Source of the DNA: Candidatus Sulfotelmatobacter sp. | GTDB lineage: Bacteria > Acidobacteriota > Terriglobia > Terriglobales > Acidobacteriaceae | Assembly: GCA_030041215.1 (NCBI GenBank) | Contig: JASHOH010000031.1 | Location: forward strand, 1-64,000 | Length of the DNA: 64,000 nucleotides | Reading direction: 5' to 3' | Part shown: positions 28,555-38,370 of the stretch, piece after piece | Layout of the letters: each line of letters starts with the position of its first letter | Position numbering within the stretch: the stretch's first letter is position 1 | Position numbers and translations under genes: made by a program | The notes under the pieces: generated by a model | The model's input: the letters and a program-made list of their open reading frames with translations, nothing else | Database searches by the model: none | Told to the model about the DNA's origin: nothing

Positions 28555-30021
28555 GTGAGCTTCGAAGAACTGCGGTCACCGCTTCGCTTTCTGCAATCCA
28601 CCCTGAGTGATTTTCGCCCGCCCGACTGGCTGCAGCAATACCAATGTTGGTGGGAAAAAGAAGGCCAGGATATTTCTGACCTTACCGATCGTGCGGGTAC
28701 ACCGTGGCTGCGGATGTTCGATCTTTCCGGGACACGAGTGGATGAGATTTTGTACTCGCCGGACTATTGGAGAATGCTGCGACACGGTTATCAGACCGGC
28801 TTGATCTGGCGTGTGTCTGAGGAAAAGGCAGTTTTCCCGGCCGGTCTTCTTCCGGCAGCTCTGGGAATCTACGTAACATCGTTTTACGATCCCGGGCTGG
28901 CGTGTCCGTATACGGTTTCGCTGAGCACGTTCGTCCCCCTCTCGAAGTACGGCGATGCAGAACTTCAGGAGCGCTTCCTGCCCAGGCTGTTGCAAAAAGA
29001 CGAAGCAGTGTGGCAAGGAGCAACGTGGATGACCGAGATCAAAGGCGGCTCTGACCTTGGCGCGACGGTCGAGACCATTGCTCGCCCCGCCGGGAACCAG
29101 TGGTTATTAACCGGCGACAAATACTTTGCCAGCAATGCCGGTGCGGAACTGGCAGTAGTGGCTGCACGCCCGGAGGGCGCCGCCCGCAACGTGCGCGGGT
29201 TGGCTTTGTACCTGGTTCCAAGATTTCGCCAGAACGGTCAGCTCAACTACACGATTCGCCGTCTGAAAGACAAGATCGCAACACGCTCCGTGCCTACGGG
29301 AGAGATTGAATTGCGCGACAGCGAGGCTTGGCTTCTGGGGCGGGCCGAACACGGGATCTACCTCATTCTGGAAGTCCTCAACGTGTCGCGAGTGGCTAAC
29401 AGTATCGGAAGCGTGGCCCTTGCCCAGCGAGCCATGACGGATGCAGTTTCGTTTGCCCAACAGCGGATGGTTTTTGGCAAACCCCTGATTGAACAACCGT
29501 TGATGCGTCGCCAAATTGAAGACTGCCTGCGGCAACTTCAAGCAGCCTCAAGCTTGGCTTGGAAGGCAGTTGAGCTCTTGAACCAGGTGTGGCAGGAAAA
29601 GCCTCCTTATTCCGACCACTATTACCTGTTCCGGTTGGTTGCACATTTGGCAAAGTACTGGACGGCGGAGGTCGCCGTGCAAACTGCTAAGTGGGCGATG
29701 GAAGTGCATGGCGGTTTAGGCACGCTGCACGAGTACCGTGCGGAACGCTGGCTGCGGGAGGCGATGATTCTGGCGATTTGGGAGGGGCCTGCGCATCGCC
29801 AGATTCTGGATGGCTTGGAGGTCATGGAGCGCAAGCATGTCCACCGCCTGTTGTTTCAATCGCTATCGGGAGCCGTGGCTGCTTCTGCACTGCAACGTAT
29901 GGAAGCAAAGGTCGAGCAACACCTCGTATTACCTCTCGAGGAAAAAGAAGCCCGGGCCGAAGCGTTGTTCTCTGAGCTTGCTGCATTCACGGCGGATGCC
30001 TTATTGCAACCCAAGGAATGA
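28555..30021 (+). CDS. acyl-CoA dehydrogenase family protein (AidB-like)
   Basis: This 488-residue FAD enzyme has the acyl-CoA dehydrogenase fold. An N-terminal helical part leads to the middle beta-domain with WMTEIKGGSDLGA (about residues 160-172) and TGDKYFASNA. The C-terminal helical domain has RMVFGKPLIEQPLMRRQ. The WMTExxGGSDL segment and the length are closer to AidB than to short-chain acyl-CoA dehydrogenases, which are about 380 residues. AidB-type proteins bind DNA in E. coli, but most relatives have unknown substrates. The start is GTG at 28555. Its stop lies 138 bases before the hydrogenase operon on the same strand, with no clear terminator between. Confidence 0.86.
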   Translation: MSFEELRSPLRFLQSTLSDFRPPDWLQQYQCWWEKEGQDISDLTDRAGTPWLRMFDLSGTRVDEILYSPDYWRMLRHGYQTGLIWRVSEEKAVFPAGLLPAALGIYVTSFYDPGLACPYTVSLSTFVPLSKYGDAELQERFLPRLLQKDEAVWQGATWMTEIKGGSDLGATVETIARPAGNQWLLTGDKYFASNAGAELAVVAARPEGAARNVRGLALYLVPRFRQNGQLNYTIRRLKDKIATRSVPTGEIELRDSEAWLLGRAEHGIYLILEVLNVSRVANSIGSVALAQRAMTDAVSFAQQRMVFGKPLIEQPLMRRQIEDCLRQLQAASSLAWKAVELLNQVWQEKPPYSDHYYLFRLVAHLAKYWTAEVAVQTAKWAMEVHGGLGTLHEYRAERWLREAMILAIWEGPAHRQILDGLEVMERKHVHRLLFQSLSGAVAASALQRMEAKVEQHLVLPLEEKEARAEALFSELAAFTADALLQPKE

Positions 30022-30159
30022 AATTTGGATTGGTAACTCAAAATCTCCTGGCGGTGTGAAACGTCTAGGAAAAAAATCTCATCTTCAGCGCTTGGCTTGT
30101 TGTAGCAGAACGACGTCCGATTCCCTACCGCCCATAGGTGACTGACGGATCCCTGTGAC

Positions 30160-31374
30160 GTGCAGCACAGCAAGAAAAAACCATTCCTCTTACGATTGCG
30201 AATAACGGAGGCCGGTGTGGACGGAGCCTCGGTTGCAGAACGATCGCTTCTCACGCTTCAACAGCTTGAACATCTGATCCTGGTCCTGCACAGGCGTGGC
30301 TATGAGGTGATCGGACCGTTGGTGCGCGACGGTGCGATCGTCTATGACGTCGTAGACCGTCTCTCTGATCTTCCCGCAGGTTGGACCGACGAGCAGGAAG
30401 CCGGGCGATATCGTCTGCAGCGCCGCAATGATGGGGCTCTGTTCGGCTACGTGGTTGGTCCGCAAAGCTGGAAGAAGTACCTGCACCCTGGGGAAGTTCG
30501 CCTCTTGGCCGCCGAGCGCCACGGCCAAACCCTCCGTATCTTGAACAACGAAACAACTCCGCCCCGGCGGGCATTCCTGGGAGTGCGCGCGTGCGAACTG
30601 GCTGCCATCGCTGTGCAGGATCGCGTCCTGCTGGGGGATCGCTACCGCGATTCTGTCTATGCGTCCCGCCGCGAGGGAATCTTCATTGTGGCCGTGAATT
30701 GCACGCAGGCCGCACCAACCTGTTTTTGCACTTCCATGGGTACCGGCCCACGCGTTCGCAGCGGCTACGATCTGGCGCTCACCGAACTCGTCGGGCCGGA
30801 CAAGCATGAATTCGTCGTCGAGGCCGGCAGCGAGGCCGGCGCTGAGGTCTCACGTGAATTGGCGCGGGCTACGGCGGCAGAGGATGTGTGCCAGCAGGCC
30901 GACGCCGCTGTAGAGCGTGCCGCTTCGCAAATAAAGCGACGCATGGACACAACCAACATTCGCGAATTGCTTTACTCCAATTTTGACCATCCCCGCTGGG
31001 ACAACGTCGCCCAGCGTTGCCTCACTTGCGCCAACTGCACGATGGTTTGTCCGACTTGCTTCTGCACCACCGTGGAAGATGTTAGCGATATCACGGGTAC
31101 ACACGCACAGCGCTGGCGCAAATGGGATTCCTGTTTCACGCAGAATTTTTCCTATATTCACGGCGGCAGCGTGCGCAGCTCGGGCAAATCGCGGTACCGG
31201 CAGTGGATGACCCACAAGCTGGCCTCCTGGATTGACCAGTTCGGCAGTTCGGGCTGCGTGGGTTGCGGGCGCTGCATCAGCTGGTGTCCGGTTGGCATAG
31301 ACATCACCGAGGAGGTTCGTGCCATCCGGGAATCAACAACTTCTTCCAAGGAAAGTGGCCATGGAAACTCTTGA
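30160..31374 (+). CDS. hydB: NiFe hydrogenase group 3b beta subunit (4Fe-4S protein)
   Basis: This 404-residue iron-sulfur protein resembles the beta subunit of group 3b (sulf)hydrogenases and the A subunit of anaerobic sulfite reductase. An N-terminal domain ([18 protein letters not shown]...) is followed by two cysteine motifs near the C-terminus: [18 protein letters not shown] (about 287-304) and [16 protein letters not shown] (about 366-381). Each can hold a 4Fe-4S cluster. It should carry electrons between the flavin subunit and the NiFe module. Additional cysteines in [10 protein letters not shown] may bind a further cluster. The start GTG at 30160 is uncertain; the family often begins 15-20 residues later. 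First gene of the hydrogenase operon. Confidence 0.88.
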   Translation: MQHSKKKPFLLRLRITEAGVDGASVAERSLLTLQQLEHLILVLHRRGYEVIGPLVRDGAIVYDVVDRLSDLPAGWTDEQEAGRYRLQRRNDGALFGYVVGPQSWKKYLHPGEVRLLAAERHGQTLRILNNETTPPRRAFLGVRACELAAIAVQDRVLLGDRYRDSVYASRREGIFIVAVNCTQAAPTCFCTSMGTGPRVRSGYDLALTELVGPDKHEFVVEAGSEAGAEVSRELARATAAEDVCQQADAAVERAASQIKRRMDTTNIRELLYSNFDHPRWDNVAQRCLTCANCTMVCPTCFCTTVEDVSDITGTHAQRWRKWDSCFTQNFSYIHGGSVRSSGKSRYRQWMTHKLASWIDQFGSSGCVGCGRCISWCPVGIDITEEVRAIRESTTSSKESGHGNS

Positions 31375-31825
31375 GCGCATCATTGCTGAACATCCCTTTT
31401 TTGCTGGGCTGGACCCGTATTACATAAATTTGCTGACCGGCTGTGCCGCGAACGTACGCTTCGACAGCGGAACATACATTTTCAAGGAGGGCGAAGAGGC
31501 CAATGAGTTTTATCTCATCCGCGCGGGGAAGGTGGCATTGGAGATCTTCCCGCCACAACGCAAACCGATCATGCTGGCTACGCTGGGCGATGGAGAAATT
31601 CTGGGCTGGTCATGGCTGCTTCCACCCTACCAGTGGAAGTGTCACGCGCATGCCATCGAACCCGTACGGGCCATTGCGCTTGATGGTAAGTGTTTGCGCG
31701 GCAAATGCGAGCAGAACCACGATCTCGGTTACGAACTCTTGAAGCGCTTCGGTCAGATCATGGAACTCCGTCTGGCGGCAACGCTGCTCCAGTTGGTTGA
31801 CGTTTACTCGAATGGAAGAAAATAA
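31361..31825 (+). CDS. cyclic-nucleotide-binding domain protein in the hydrogenase operon
   Basis: This 154-residue protein consists of one cNMP-binding (cupin-like) domain. Recognisable parts are [15 protein letters not shown] at the N-terminus, the barrel segment [23 protein letters not shown] and [18 protein letters not shown]. The phosphate-binding cassette is atypical (GEILGWSWL instead of GExxGExALL plus Arg), so it may not bind cAMP. It has no DNA-binding domain, unlike CRP/FNR. The ATG at 31361 overlaps the end of hydB by 14 bases. It probably modulates or assembles the hydrogenase in the cytoplasm; this is inferred from position. Confidence 0.8.
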   Translation: METLERIIAEHPFFAGLDPYYINLLTGCAANVRFDSGTYIFKEGEEANEFYLIRAGKVALEIFPPQRKPIMLATLGDGEILGWSWLLPPYQWKCHAHAIEPVRAIALDGKCLRGKCEQNHDLGYELLKRFGQIMELRLAATLLQLVDVYSNGRK

Positions 31826-32669
31826 AGTGGCAACGGCGGCCAATTTCGATCCCATGCTCCCGCAGCCCTACTCTGTGCTGCAGGTGGTTAAGGAAACGGC
31901 CGACACCTTCACGTTGACGCTGCAGGCTCGGAATGGAGCAGGAACGGCTCCCTTTGAGCCGGGTCAGTTCAGCATGTTGTGGGTATTTGGAGTCGGCGAG
32001 TTGCCGATTTCTATCAGCGGCGATCCATCCGACCTTGGCCGATTGGTATACACCGTGCGCTCTGTCGGTGAGGCAACCAACTCGCTGGTCAATCGTGAAG
32101 TAGGCGAAGCGATTGGCGTCCGCGGTCCCTTTGGCACAGGCTGGCCGATACATCAGGCAGAGGGCCGGGATGTGGTCGTTATCGCGGGTGGCATCGGCTT
32201 TGCCCCACTTCGTCCGGTGATCTACGAAGTGCTTCACAACCGCAAGAAATATGGCCGGCTGGTGATTTTGTATGGCGCGCGCAGCCCTCGTGAGCTGCTT
32301 TACCGCAAGGAACTCGCCGCCTGGGTCCGCCAGAATGACACCCAGGTCTTGGTCACGGTGGATTACGGTGGTTTAAGCTGGCGCGGCCATGTAGGCGTAG
32401 TCACAACGCTGTTCAAATATGCGCGGCTGCAACCTGCTCGGTCACTGGCCTTCACCTGCGGCCCCGAAATCATGATGCGCTTTGCCGCCCGTGAACTGGA
32501 AAATCTCGGCTTTGCGCGCGAGAACATCTACCTGTCCATGGAGCGAAACATGAAGTGCGCCGTCGGTTTCTGTGGACACTGCCAGTACGGTCCTCACTTC
32601 ATCTGCAAGGACGGGCCTGTCTTTTCCTATGACAAGATGCGCCCGCTGTTGGAGAAATATGAGCTCTAG
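31812..32669 (+). CDS. hydG: NiFe hydrogenase group 3b gamma subunit (FAD/NAD(P) reductase)
   Basis: This 285-residue flavoprotein has a ferredoxin-reductase fold like PyrK. The N-terminal FAD-binding barrel contains [12 protein letters not shown]. The NAD(P)-binding domain has [17 protein letters not shown] and [13 protein letters not shown]. Near the C-terminus [23 protein letters not shown] supplies four cysteines for a 2Fe-2S cluster. It passes electrons between NAD(P)H and the other hydrogenase subunits. The start was set at ATG 31812, overlapping the upstream gene by 14 bases; a GTG at 31827 is possible. It overlaps the delta-subunit gene by 11 bases. Confidence 0.9.
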   Translation: MEENKVATAANFDPMLPQPYSVLQVVKETADTFTLTLQARNGAGTAPFEPGQFSMLWVFGVGELPISISGDPSDLGRLVYTVRSVGEATNSLVNREVGEAIGVRGPFGTGWPIHQAEGRDVVVIAGGIGFAPLRPVIYEVLHNRKKYGRLVILYGARSPRELLYRKELAAWVRQNDTQVLVTVDYGGLSWRGHVGVVTTLFKYARLQPARSLAFTCGPEIMMRFAARELENLGFARENIYLSMERNMKCAVGFCGHCQYGPHFICKDGPVFSYDKMRPLLEKYEL

Positions 32670-33447
32670 AGTCAAGCGCAAGCCGCGCATTGCTGTTTTC
32701 AAGTTCGCCTCCTGCGACGGCTGTCAGTTGAGCCTGCTCGACGCTGAAGATGAACTCTTGGCTGTGGCCGGGGCCTTTGACATCGCCTATTTTCCCGAGG
32801 CCTCCAGCACAATGCTGCGGGGGCCTTATGAAATCGGATTGGTCGAAGGATCGATCACAACATATCACGATGCTCAACGCATCCAGGAAATTCGCCACCA
32901 GTGCAAGTCCCTAATCACCATTGGCGCCTGCGCTACTGCCGGTGGAATCCAGGCCCTGCGCAACTGGAAAGATGTGGACGAGTTTATTCGCGTGGTGTAC
33001 GCCACTCCCCGATACATCGAAACCCTGAAGCTTTCTACGCCCATCGCCGAGCACGTGCCCGTAAATTTCGAATTGCGCGGTTGCCCCATCAATAAACATC
33101 AGCTCATCGAGCTGATAACTGCTACGCTGGCGGGGCGAAAACCGAACCTTCCAACTTACAGCGTATGCATAGAGTGCAAGCGCAAGAGCAACGTATGCAT
33201 TGCCGTAGCGCAAGGCGTGCCATGCCTTGGGCCGGTTACCCAAGCCGGTTGCGGCGCGCTTTGTCCAAGCTTCAACCGGGGATGTTACGGCTGCTATGGT
33301 CCCATGGAAAGCCCGAACACCGAATCGCTCAGCAGCCAATTCCGCATTCTTGATCAAAGCAACGCTGATATTACCCGCGCCTTCCGGGGTTTCAATGCCT
33401 GGGCGTGGCAGTTTCGAAAGGCAAGCGAGGAAAGTGAGCGAGCGTGA
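32659..33447 (+). CDS. hydD: NiFe hydrogenase group 3b delta (small) subunit
   Basis: This 262-residue protein is the electron-transfer small subunit. The proximal 4Fe-4S ligands are seen as C19 and C22 (SCDGCQLSL), C91 (GACATAGG) and C142 (RGCPIN). A further set of C170, C173, C180, C189, C198, C202, C209 and C212 can hold two more clusters, as in group 3 and 4 small subunits. No Tat signal is present, so the enzyme is cytoplasmic, as expected for group 3b. The ATG at 32659 overlaps the stop of the gamma gene; the open frame upstream of it lies in the gamma gene's DNA. Confidence 0.92.
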   Translation: MSSRVKRKPRIAVFKFASCDGCQLSLLDAEDELLAVAGAFDIAYFPEASSTMLRGPYEIGLVEGSITTYHDAQRIQEIRHQCKSLITIGACATAGGIQALRNWKDVDEFIRVVYATPRYIETLKLSTPIAEHVPVNFELRGCPINKHQLIELITATLAGRKPNLPTYSVCIECKRKSNVCIAVAQGVPCLGPVTQAGCGALCPSFNRGCYGCYGPMESPNTESLSSQFRILDQSNADITRAFRGFNAWAWQFRKASEESERA

Positions 33448-34742
33448 GCAAACCAGTGGCAAGAACGATTAAGGTTGACACTTTGGCTCGAGTGGAGGGC
33501 GAAGGTGCGCTTTACGTCAAGCTCAAAGGCAACGAAGTTCATGATGTAAAGCTGAAGATCTACGAGCCGCCCCGTTTCTTCGAGGCATTTCTGCGTGGCC
33601 GGCACTTCTCGGAAGTGCCCGATCTAGTAGCTCGCATCTGCGGGATCTGTCCCATCGCATATCAGATGAGTGCGGTGCACGCCATCGAGCGCGCGCTTGG
33701 CATTGAAATTGACCCCTCGGTGCGCTCATTACGCCGATTGTTTTACTGCGGAGAATGGATTGAGAGCCACGCGCTTCACGTCTACATGCTGCACGCGCCC
33801 GATTTTCTCGGCTATCCGGATGCCATTGCCATGGCGCGCGACCATCAAGCCGTGGTGCAGAAGGGCCTGCGACTGAAAAAAGCCGGTAACCGGATCGTCG
33901 CTTTGATGGGAGGCCGCGAAATCCATCCCGTTTCCGCTGCCGTGGGAGGCTTCTACAAAGCGCCGGCCAAGAGCGCTCTGAATGAACTCGTCGACGACCT
34001 GAAATGGGCGTTGGACGCCTCGCTTGAGACCGTGCGTTTGGTCTGTGGCTTTGACTTCCCCGAGTTCGAGCAGGATTACGAATTTGTCTCTCTCTCTCAC
34101 CCGGCTGAATATCCCTTCAATGAAGGCCGGATCGTTTCGAATCGCGGGCTTGATATCGACGCCTCAGAATATGAGGAGAATTTCAGGGAGCAGCATGTGG
34201 AGTATTCGAATGCGCTCCACTCCGTGGTGCGTGGCCGTGATTGCTACATGGTTGGTCCGATGGCGCGCTTCAATCTCAACTTCGATAAATTGCCGGAGAT
34301 CGCCCGGCAGGCAGCGAACGATTGCGGACTCAAGGCGCCTTGCCGCAATCCATTTCGCAGTATTGTTGTGAGAGCGGTCGAACTGGTTTTTGCCTGCGAT
34401 GAAGCGCTTCGCATAATCCGCGGATATGAGCCGCCGGCGTTGGCGCGTGCCCAGGCGACTGCGCGAGCGTCGATAGGGCAGGCTGCGACAGAGGCACCTA
34501 GAGGCCTTCTCTATCATCGTTACGAAATCGATCAGGATGAACTGATCACGTCAGCCAAGATCGTCCCCCCAACCTCGCAGAATCAGAAACGCATCGAAGA
34601 GGATCTGCGATCTTTCGTGGGTCAGATCGCAACCCGGTCGGCCGAAGAGATCACCTGGAAATGCGAGCAGGCCGTGCGCAATTACGATCCCTGCATCTCC
34701 TGCGCTACACACTTCTTGCGCTTGCATGTAGAGCGGGGGTAA
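33444..34742 (+). CDS. hydA: NiFe hydrogenase group 3b alpha (large) subunit
   Basis: This 432-residue catalytic subunit binds the NiFe(CN)2CO centre. The two ligand pairs are C66/C69 in RICGICP and C417/C420 in DPCISCATH. The chain continues nine residues past His423, so a short C-terminal tail must be removed after nickel insertion. The protease for this is encoded two bases downstream. Length and motifs fit the group 3 bidirectional, NAD(P)-linked enzymes (oxidation or evolution of H2, some with sulfhydrogenase activity). It overlaps the delta gene by four bases. The Hyp metal-insertion genes are not in the window and must lie elsewhere. Confidence 0.94.
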   Translation: MSKPVARTIKVDTLARVEGEGALYVKLKGNEVHDVKLKIYEPPRFFEAFLRGRHFSEVPDLVARICGICPIAYQMSAVHAIERALGIEIDPSVRSLRRLFYCGEWIESHALHVYMLHAPDFLGYPDAIAMARDHQAVVQKGLRLKKAGNRIVALMGGREIHPVSAAVGGFYKAPAKSALNELVDDLKWALDASLETVRLVCGFDFPEFEQDYEFVSLSHPAEYPFNEGRIVSNRGLDIDASEYEENFREQHVEYSNALHSVVRGRDCYMVGPMARFNLNFDKLPEIARQAANDCGLKAPCRNPFRSIVVRAVELVFACDEALRIIRGYEPPALARAQATARASIGQAATEAPRGLLYHRYEIDQDELITSAKIVPPTSQNQKRIEEDLRSFVGQIATRSAEEITWKCEQAVRNYDPCISCATHFLRLHVERG

Positions 34743-34744
34743 AC

Positions 34745-35266
34745 ATGAGCCTTTGCATCATCGGCTGCGGCAATCTCGACCGTGGCGACGACGCCGCCGG
34801 GCTGCTGGTGGCGCGCCGTCTGCGTAATCTCGGCTTCGAACGCACCGGTGCGGAGATCGTAGAGAAGAACGGCGATATCCTCGGGCTGATCGATTGCTGG
34901 CCGCGATATGAGCAAGTCGTCCTCGTGGATACTTCTGCTCCCAACGACGAACCCGGAAAAATTTTCGTATGGAACGCCAGCGTCGAGCCGTTGCCAGAAG
35001 ACCTCTTCCACTGTTCTTCGCATGCGTTGGGCGTTCGCGAAGCAGTCGAATTAGCGCGGACGATGAATTGTTTACCACAACGCCTCTCGATCGTCTGCAT
35101 CGAAGGCAAGCAGTTTACTATCGGCGCGCCGCTTTCGCCGGAAGTCGAGCGTGCGGTCGAATTGGTGTGTCAGCTGATCCAGGGAGTGATATACGGCAGC
35201 TCGCAAATGCTTCCAAAGCAAAACGAAACCGTCTTTTTTCCGGCCGATTCCAGAATTTCAGCGTGA
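34745..35266 (+). CDS. hydrogenase maturation protease
   Basis: This 173-residue protein belongs to the HyaD/HybD/HycI endopeptidase family. IIGCGNLDRGDDAAGLLVARRL is the N-terminal signature, and the aspartate in the GDDAAG motif is a nickel-sensing ligand in HybD. VLVDTS supplies the central acidic residue and SSHALGVREAV the conserved histidine. It should cleave the C-terminal tail of the large subunit after His423. The ATG at 34745 starts two bases after the hydA stop; the open frame upstream overlaps hydA and was not used. Last gene of the hydrogenase operon. Confidence 0.92.
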   Translation: MSLCIIGCGNLDRGDDAAGLLVARRLRNLGFERTGAEIVEKNGDILGLIDCWPRYEQVVLVDTSAPNDEPGKIFVWNASVEPLPEDLFHCSSHALGVREAVELARTMNCLPQRLSIVCIEGKQFTIGAPLSPEVERAVELVCQLIQGVIYGSSQMLPKQNETVFFPADSRISA

Positions 35267-35947
35267 TTGGAGACAGTAGCGACCAAATAAATGCTAGTGC
35301 CTCGCTGAAATGAGGCGGATGATGGCGGCTCGTCACGTCGGATGCAACCAGGCCAATCAGGAGCCGCCCAGAGCATGACGCCTACTCTTGCGGGCCGGAA
35401 ACTCGGCCCAGACCGCCGCAATCACACGCTCACGTGAGTTGAGGCACAGTTTTCTCCGCCCTATTTTGCTAAATTGAAAGGGGTGTTCTGTAGCGTGTTT
35501 GAGTTTCGTGCACGCCAATGCCGCTGGGGCCCAAGGTGAGTTGTGGCCGACGAGGCCTCATCGCGCGATACTTTCCGAGCGGAGTTCCCTCCGCGACCCT
35601 GGGAAAAACTACTCTCGCTAGCTCAGCCTTTTCATTTTCATGATGGGCGAGAGAATCGATTTTTTGGGCATGGCGATCTGTGTCTTCTTCGAAATATGCT
35701 CTACAGTGGTCTTTTCAGGGACGGCTCTGGGGACACGGGCAGAACGTGGAGGTTCACCGAACTTCCGCCAGATCATCTCTCGCCTGAATGTAACCTGAGT
35801 GGCGGCAGTCATTGCGGATCGGAAGGAATTGCCGAAGTGGCCGGAAATTCGCTCGCGACGAACTCATCGCGACAAGCTGGCAGCTGCAGGCATGCTGAGT
35901 TTCAGTAGTTCAGAGGCAACAAGAACACAGGTTATGAGGAGGCACTT
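35267..35947. other. intergenic region, no convincing gene
   Basis: This stretch between the hydrogenase operon and osmC has only weak frames. A 52-residue frame at 35640-35798 could encode one membrane helix but has no ribosome binding site. Confidence 0.4.
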
Positions 35948-36394
35948 ATGATTCGCAGCGCAGTGGCCATATGGAAGGGAGGTCCGGGGGCCGGGGAAGG
36001 CACGGTTTCGACCTCCAGCGGAGTTATCAACAAGGCGTTGTATTCCTTCGGTTCGGGCACGGGTAATGAGCCTTGCACAAATCCGTCGGAGATGTTGGCG
36101 GCGGCAGTAGCCTCGTGCATGTCTCTTATGTTTGCCAGAGAAATGGCCGTGGCTGGCCTTAAAGATGAATACGTGAAGACTGAATCACAGTTAACCCTGG
36201 AAGAGAAAAGAAACCACTGGGAGATCACCGGCATTCAAGTGAACGTGGTTGCCACCGTGCCGGAAGTCCATGCCAAGAAGTTCCAGGAGGTTGCAGAGAC
36301 GGCGAAAGCAAAGTGTCCAATTGCTCGCGCCCTCAAAGTCCCGATCAAAATGACGGTAAGGCAGGAACTGAAGGCGAGCACAGTTGCCGCCTGA
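35948..36394 (+). CDS. OsmC-family protein
   Basis: This 148-residue protein has the OsmC/Ohr fold. The N-terminus AVAIWKGGPGAGEGTVST matches the conserved WxGxxxxGxG start of the OsmC branch. The two redox cysteines are present in AAAVASCMSLMFA and AKAKCPIARAL. OsmC proteins reduce organic hydroperoxides in the cytoplasm using thiol reductants. The ATG at 35948 follows TATGAGGAGGCACTT, a strong ribosome binding site. It seems to be transcribed alone or with the small membrane protein downstream. Confidence 0.92.
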   Translation: MIRSAVAIWKGGPGAGEGTVSTSSGVINKALYSFGSGTGNEPCTNPSEMLAAAVASCMSLMFAREMAVAGLKDEYVKTESQLTLEEKRNHWEITGIQVNVVATVPEVHAKKFQEVAETAKAKCPIARALKVPIKMTVRQELKASTVAA

Positions 36395-36608
36395 GCTGCG
36401 GATACCATGCTAACAGCACGGTTCGTGCGACTGGCATGATTGTCTTGGTCACACTGAAACGGCAACCACATTCACTGCCAGTCTGTCGCGAATGGGCGGT
36501 TCACAACAGAGACGTACACGCGTCACAGAAATACCGCTCCAACTGGAGTAAAGACTTAAGAGTAAGAGACTTAAGAGGCTAATGTTTCGCCTTTGGAAGG
36601 AGGTTCTC

Positions 36609-37031
36609 ATGGGCACCGCAACGATCCTTCCCTTCTCACCGGAGTCAAATGAGAGCAAAAAAGTCATTGAACGGTATCGGCAGGCCTATAGGGTCGCGCG
36701 CACAATTGCGGATTTCTCCGAGACGGCCAAATTAACCGGCCTCGTCGTGGGCGGCGTGCTCGTCGTGGCCTCGAGCCTTGCAGGGCAATGGGGCTGGGTC
36801 CGGCATTCGGGTTTCCTGTTATCTCTATCGCTGCTTGCCTGCGCCCCGCTCGCGGTATTGGCGGGGCATCTATGGGAGAAGGTTTTTCAGGCACAGGGAT
36901 GTCTGGTGGAAATGAGTGTCGATTCAGCCGTCAACTCGTCGCCGTTTCTCTCGAATACGCAGCGCTCATCGGCGATGTTTGTGCGGCAAGAGCTTAGGAA
37001 TGTGACCAATATCGAAGCGAAAACGGCATGA
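36609..37031 (+). CDS. small two-helix membrane protein
   Basis: This 140-residue protein has an N-terminal amphipathic or charged part (SKKVIERYRQAYRVARTI) and two membrane helices (about 42-60 and 68-90) joined by a short turn. A soluble tail of about 45 residues with a single cysteine follows. I recognise no family. The ATG at 36609 follows AAGGAGGTTCTC, an excellent ribosome binding site, so it is very probably real; the frame open from 36582 was not used for this reason. Confidence 0.72.
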   Translation: MGTATILPFSPESNESKKVIERYRQAYRVARTIADFSETAKLTGLVVGGVLVVASSLAGQWGWVRHSGFLLSLSLLACAPLAVLAGHLWEKVFQAQGCLVEMSVDSAVNSSPFLSNTQRSSAMFVRQELRNVTNIEAKTA

Positions 37032-37152
37032 GTCCGTTTTCGCCCAGTACGGGCGTCGCGCCGTCATTCAGTTCCCGGAGTGCGGACAATCCGGCATTTG
37101 ACTGCGTCGACAGAGTTCCCCATCGGAGTCTGCGGAAAAGGAAGGTGAAGCC

Positions 37153-38370
37153 ATGAGTCTTAGTCAGCTAGCCCGGTCCATAAAGGAGTCGGCAACTCTC
37201 AAGTTGAATGAAACCGCTGCCTTGCTTCGCGAAAAAGGCGAACCGGTCATTCACCTGGGCGGTGGTGAACCCAAAAGCAAGTGTCCGGTGGATGCCGTGA
37301 TCAACTGTGTGGCCGTGCTGAACACGGGAGAAATCCGCTACACCGCACCCGACGGAATTCCTGCACTCAAAAAGGCCATCATCCGCTACACGGAAGAGCA
37401 TTACAAGAAACTTGTCTCGGCGGACAACGTCATCGCATCGGGCGGTGCGAAGCAGGCGCTGATGGTACTGCTGCACGCCATCCTCGATCCCAAAGAAGAA
37501 GTGATCTTCCCTGCGCCTTACTGGGTCAGCTACCCGGAGATGGTGAAACTGGCAGGCGGAGTTCCCGTGCCAGTCACAGCCGAAGACGGAACGTTCTTTC
37601 CGACAGTAAAAGAGATCGTGGAGGTAGTGAGCTCGTATACCAAGGCCATTATCCTCAACAGCCCCAATAACCCTTCGGGCGCGATGTACTCGAAAGACTT
37701 CGTGCAGGAGATGGTCGAGTTCTGCGAGAAAAAAGGCCTCTATCTCATCATGGACGACATTTACAACCGGCTGATCTTCGACGGCAAGACTGCCCCGATC
37801 TGTTACGAATTCGCGAAGCATCCGCTCGAAGAGTCGAAGCTGATTGTGATTAACGGCGTATCCAAGATGTATGCGATGACGGGTTTTCGCATCGGCTGGG
37901 CCATCGCCAGTAAGCCTCTGATCGAAGCCATGGCGACCATCCAGTCGCAGCAAACCTCCGGACCATCTGCGCCGGCGCAATGGGCTGCGGTGGGGGCGCT
38001 CAATGGTGTGCAGTCATCCGTGGACAGCCTGCGTGTAATGCTGGAAAACAACCGCAACGTCATGATGGACCGCCTGCGGTCCTTCGACGGAGTGAAAGTT
38101 TATCAGCCGGAAGGCACGTTCTATTGTTTCCCCGACTTCAGCGCTTATATGAAGGACTCGCAAAAGCTCTCCAATTTCCTGCTTGACAAAGTGCGCGTCG
38201 TCACGGTGCCGGGAAAGGAATTTGGATTCGAAGGCCACCTGCGGCTCAGCTACTGCGGCGCGATCCGCGACATAACCGAAGGTATGGATCGCATTAAATG
38301 GGCGCTCGATACGAATTCGGCGAACGAACTCTATATCGGCGACCGCAAACTGGTGAGGGAGTGGGTATGA
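37153..38370 (+). CDS. aspC: aspartate aminotransferase (class I)
   Basis: This 405-residue PLP enzyme transfers the amino group between aspartate and 2-oxoglutarate, giving oxaloacetate. Fold-type I motifs are present: GGGEPKSKCP near residue 36, SPNNPSGAMYSK (about 173-184), the cofactor lysine in SKMYAMTGFRIGW (about 236-248) and the C-terminal RLSYCGA with the substrate carboxylate arginine. It resembles subgroup Ib transaminases. The stop overlaps the start of pckA by four bases, so the pair is translationally coupled: one makes oxaloacetate and the next converts it to phosphoenolpyruvate. Confidence 0.92.
   Translation: MSLSQLARSIKESATLKLNETAALLREKGEPVIHLGGGEPKSKCPVDAVINCVAVLNTGEIRYTAPDGIPALKKAIIRYTEEHYKKLVSADNVIASGGAKQALMVLLHAILDPKEEVIFPAPYWVSYPEMVKLAGGVPVPVTAEDGTFFPTVKEIVEVVSSYTKAIILNSPNNPSGAMYSKDFVQEMVEFCEKKGLYLIMDDIYNRLIFDGKTAPICYEFAKHPLEESKLIVINGVSKMYAMTGFRIGWAIASKPLIEAMATIQSQQTSGPSAPAQWAAVGALNGVQSSVDSLRVMLENNRNVMMDRLRSFDGVKVYQPEGTFYCFPDFSAYMKDSQKLSNFLLDKVRVVTVPGKEFGFEGHLRLSYCGAIRDITEGMDRIKWALDTNSANELYIGDRKLVREWV

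Noticed and set aside
28397-28579. 60-residue minus-strand frame
   Set aside because: It overlaps the start of the acyl-CoA dehydrogenase gene and lacks supporting signals.
35640-35798. 52-codon frame with one possible membrane helix
   Set aside because: No ribosome binding site; overlapping frames on both strands are equally plausible.
37168-37980. 270-residue open frame on the minus strand
   Set aside because: Antisense to aspC, which has all aminotransferase motifs; the reverse frame has no recognisable features.
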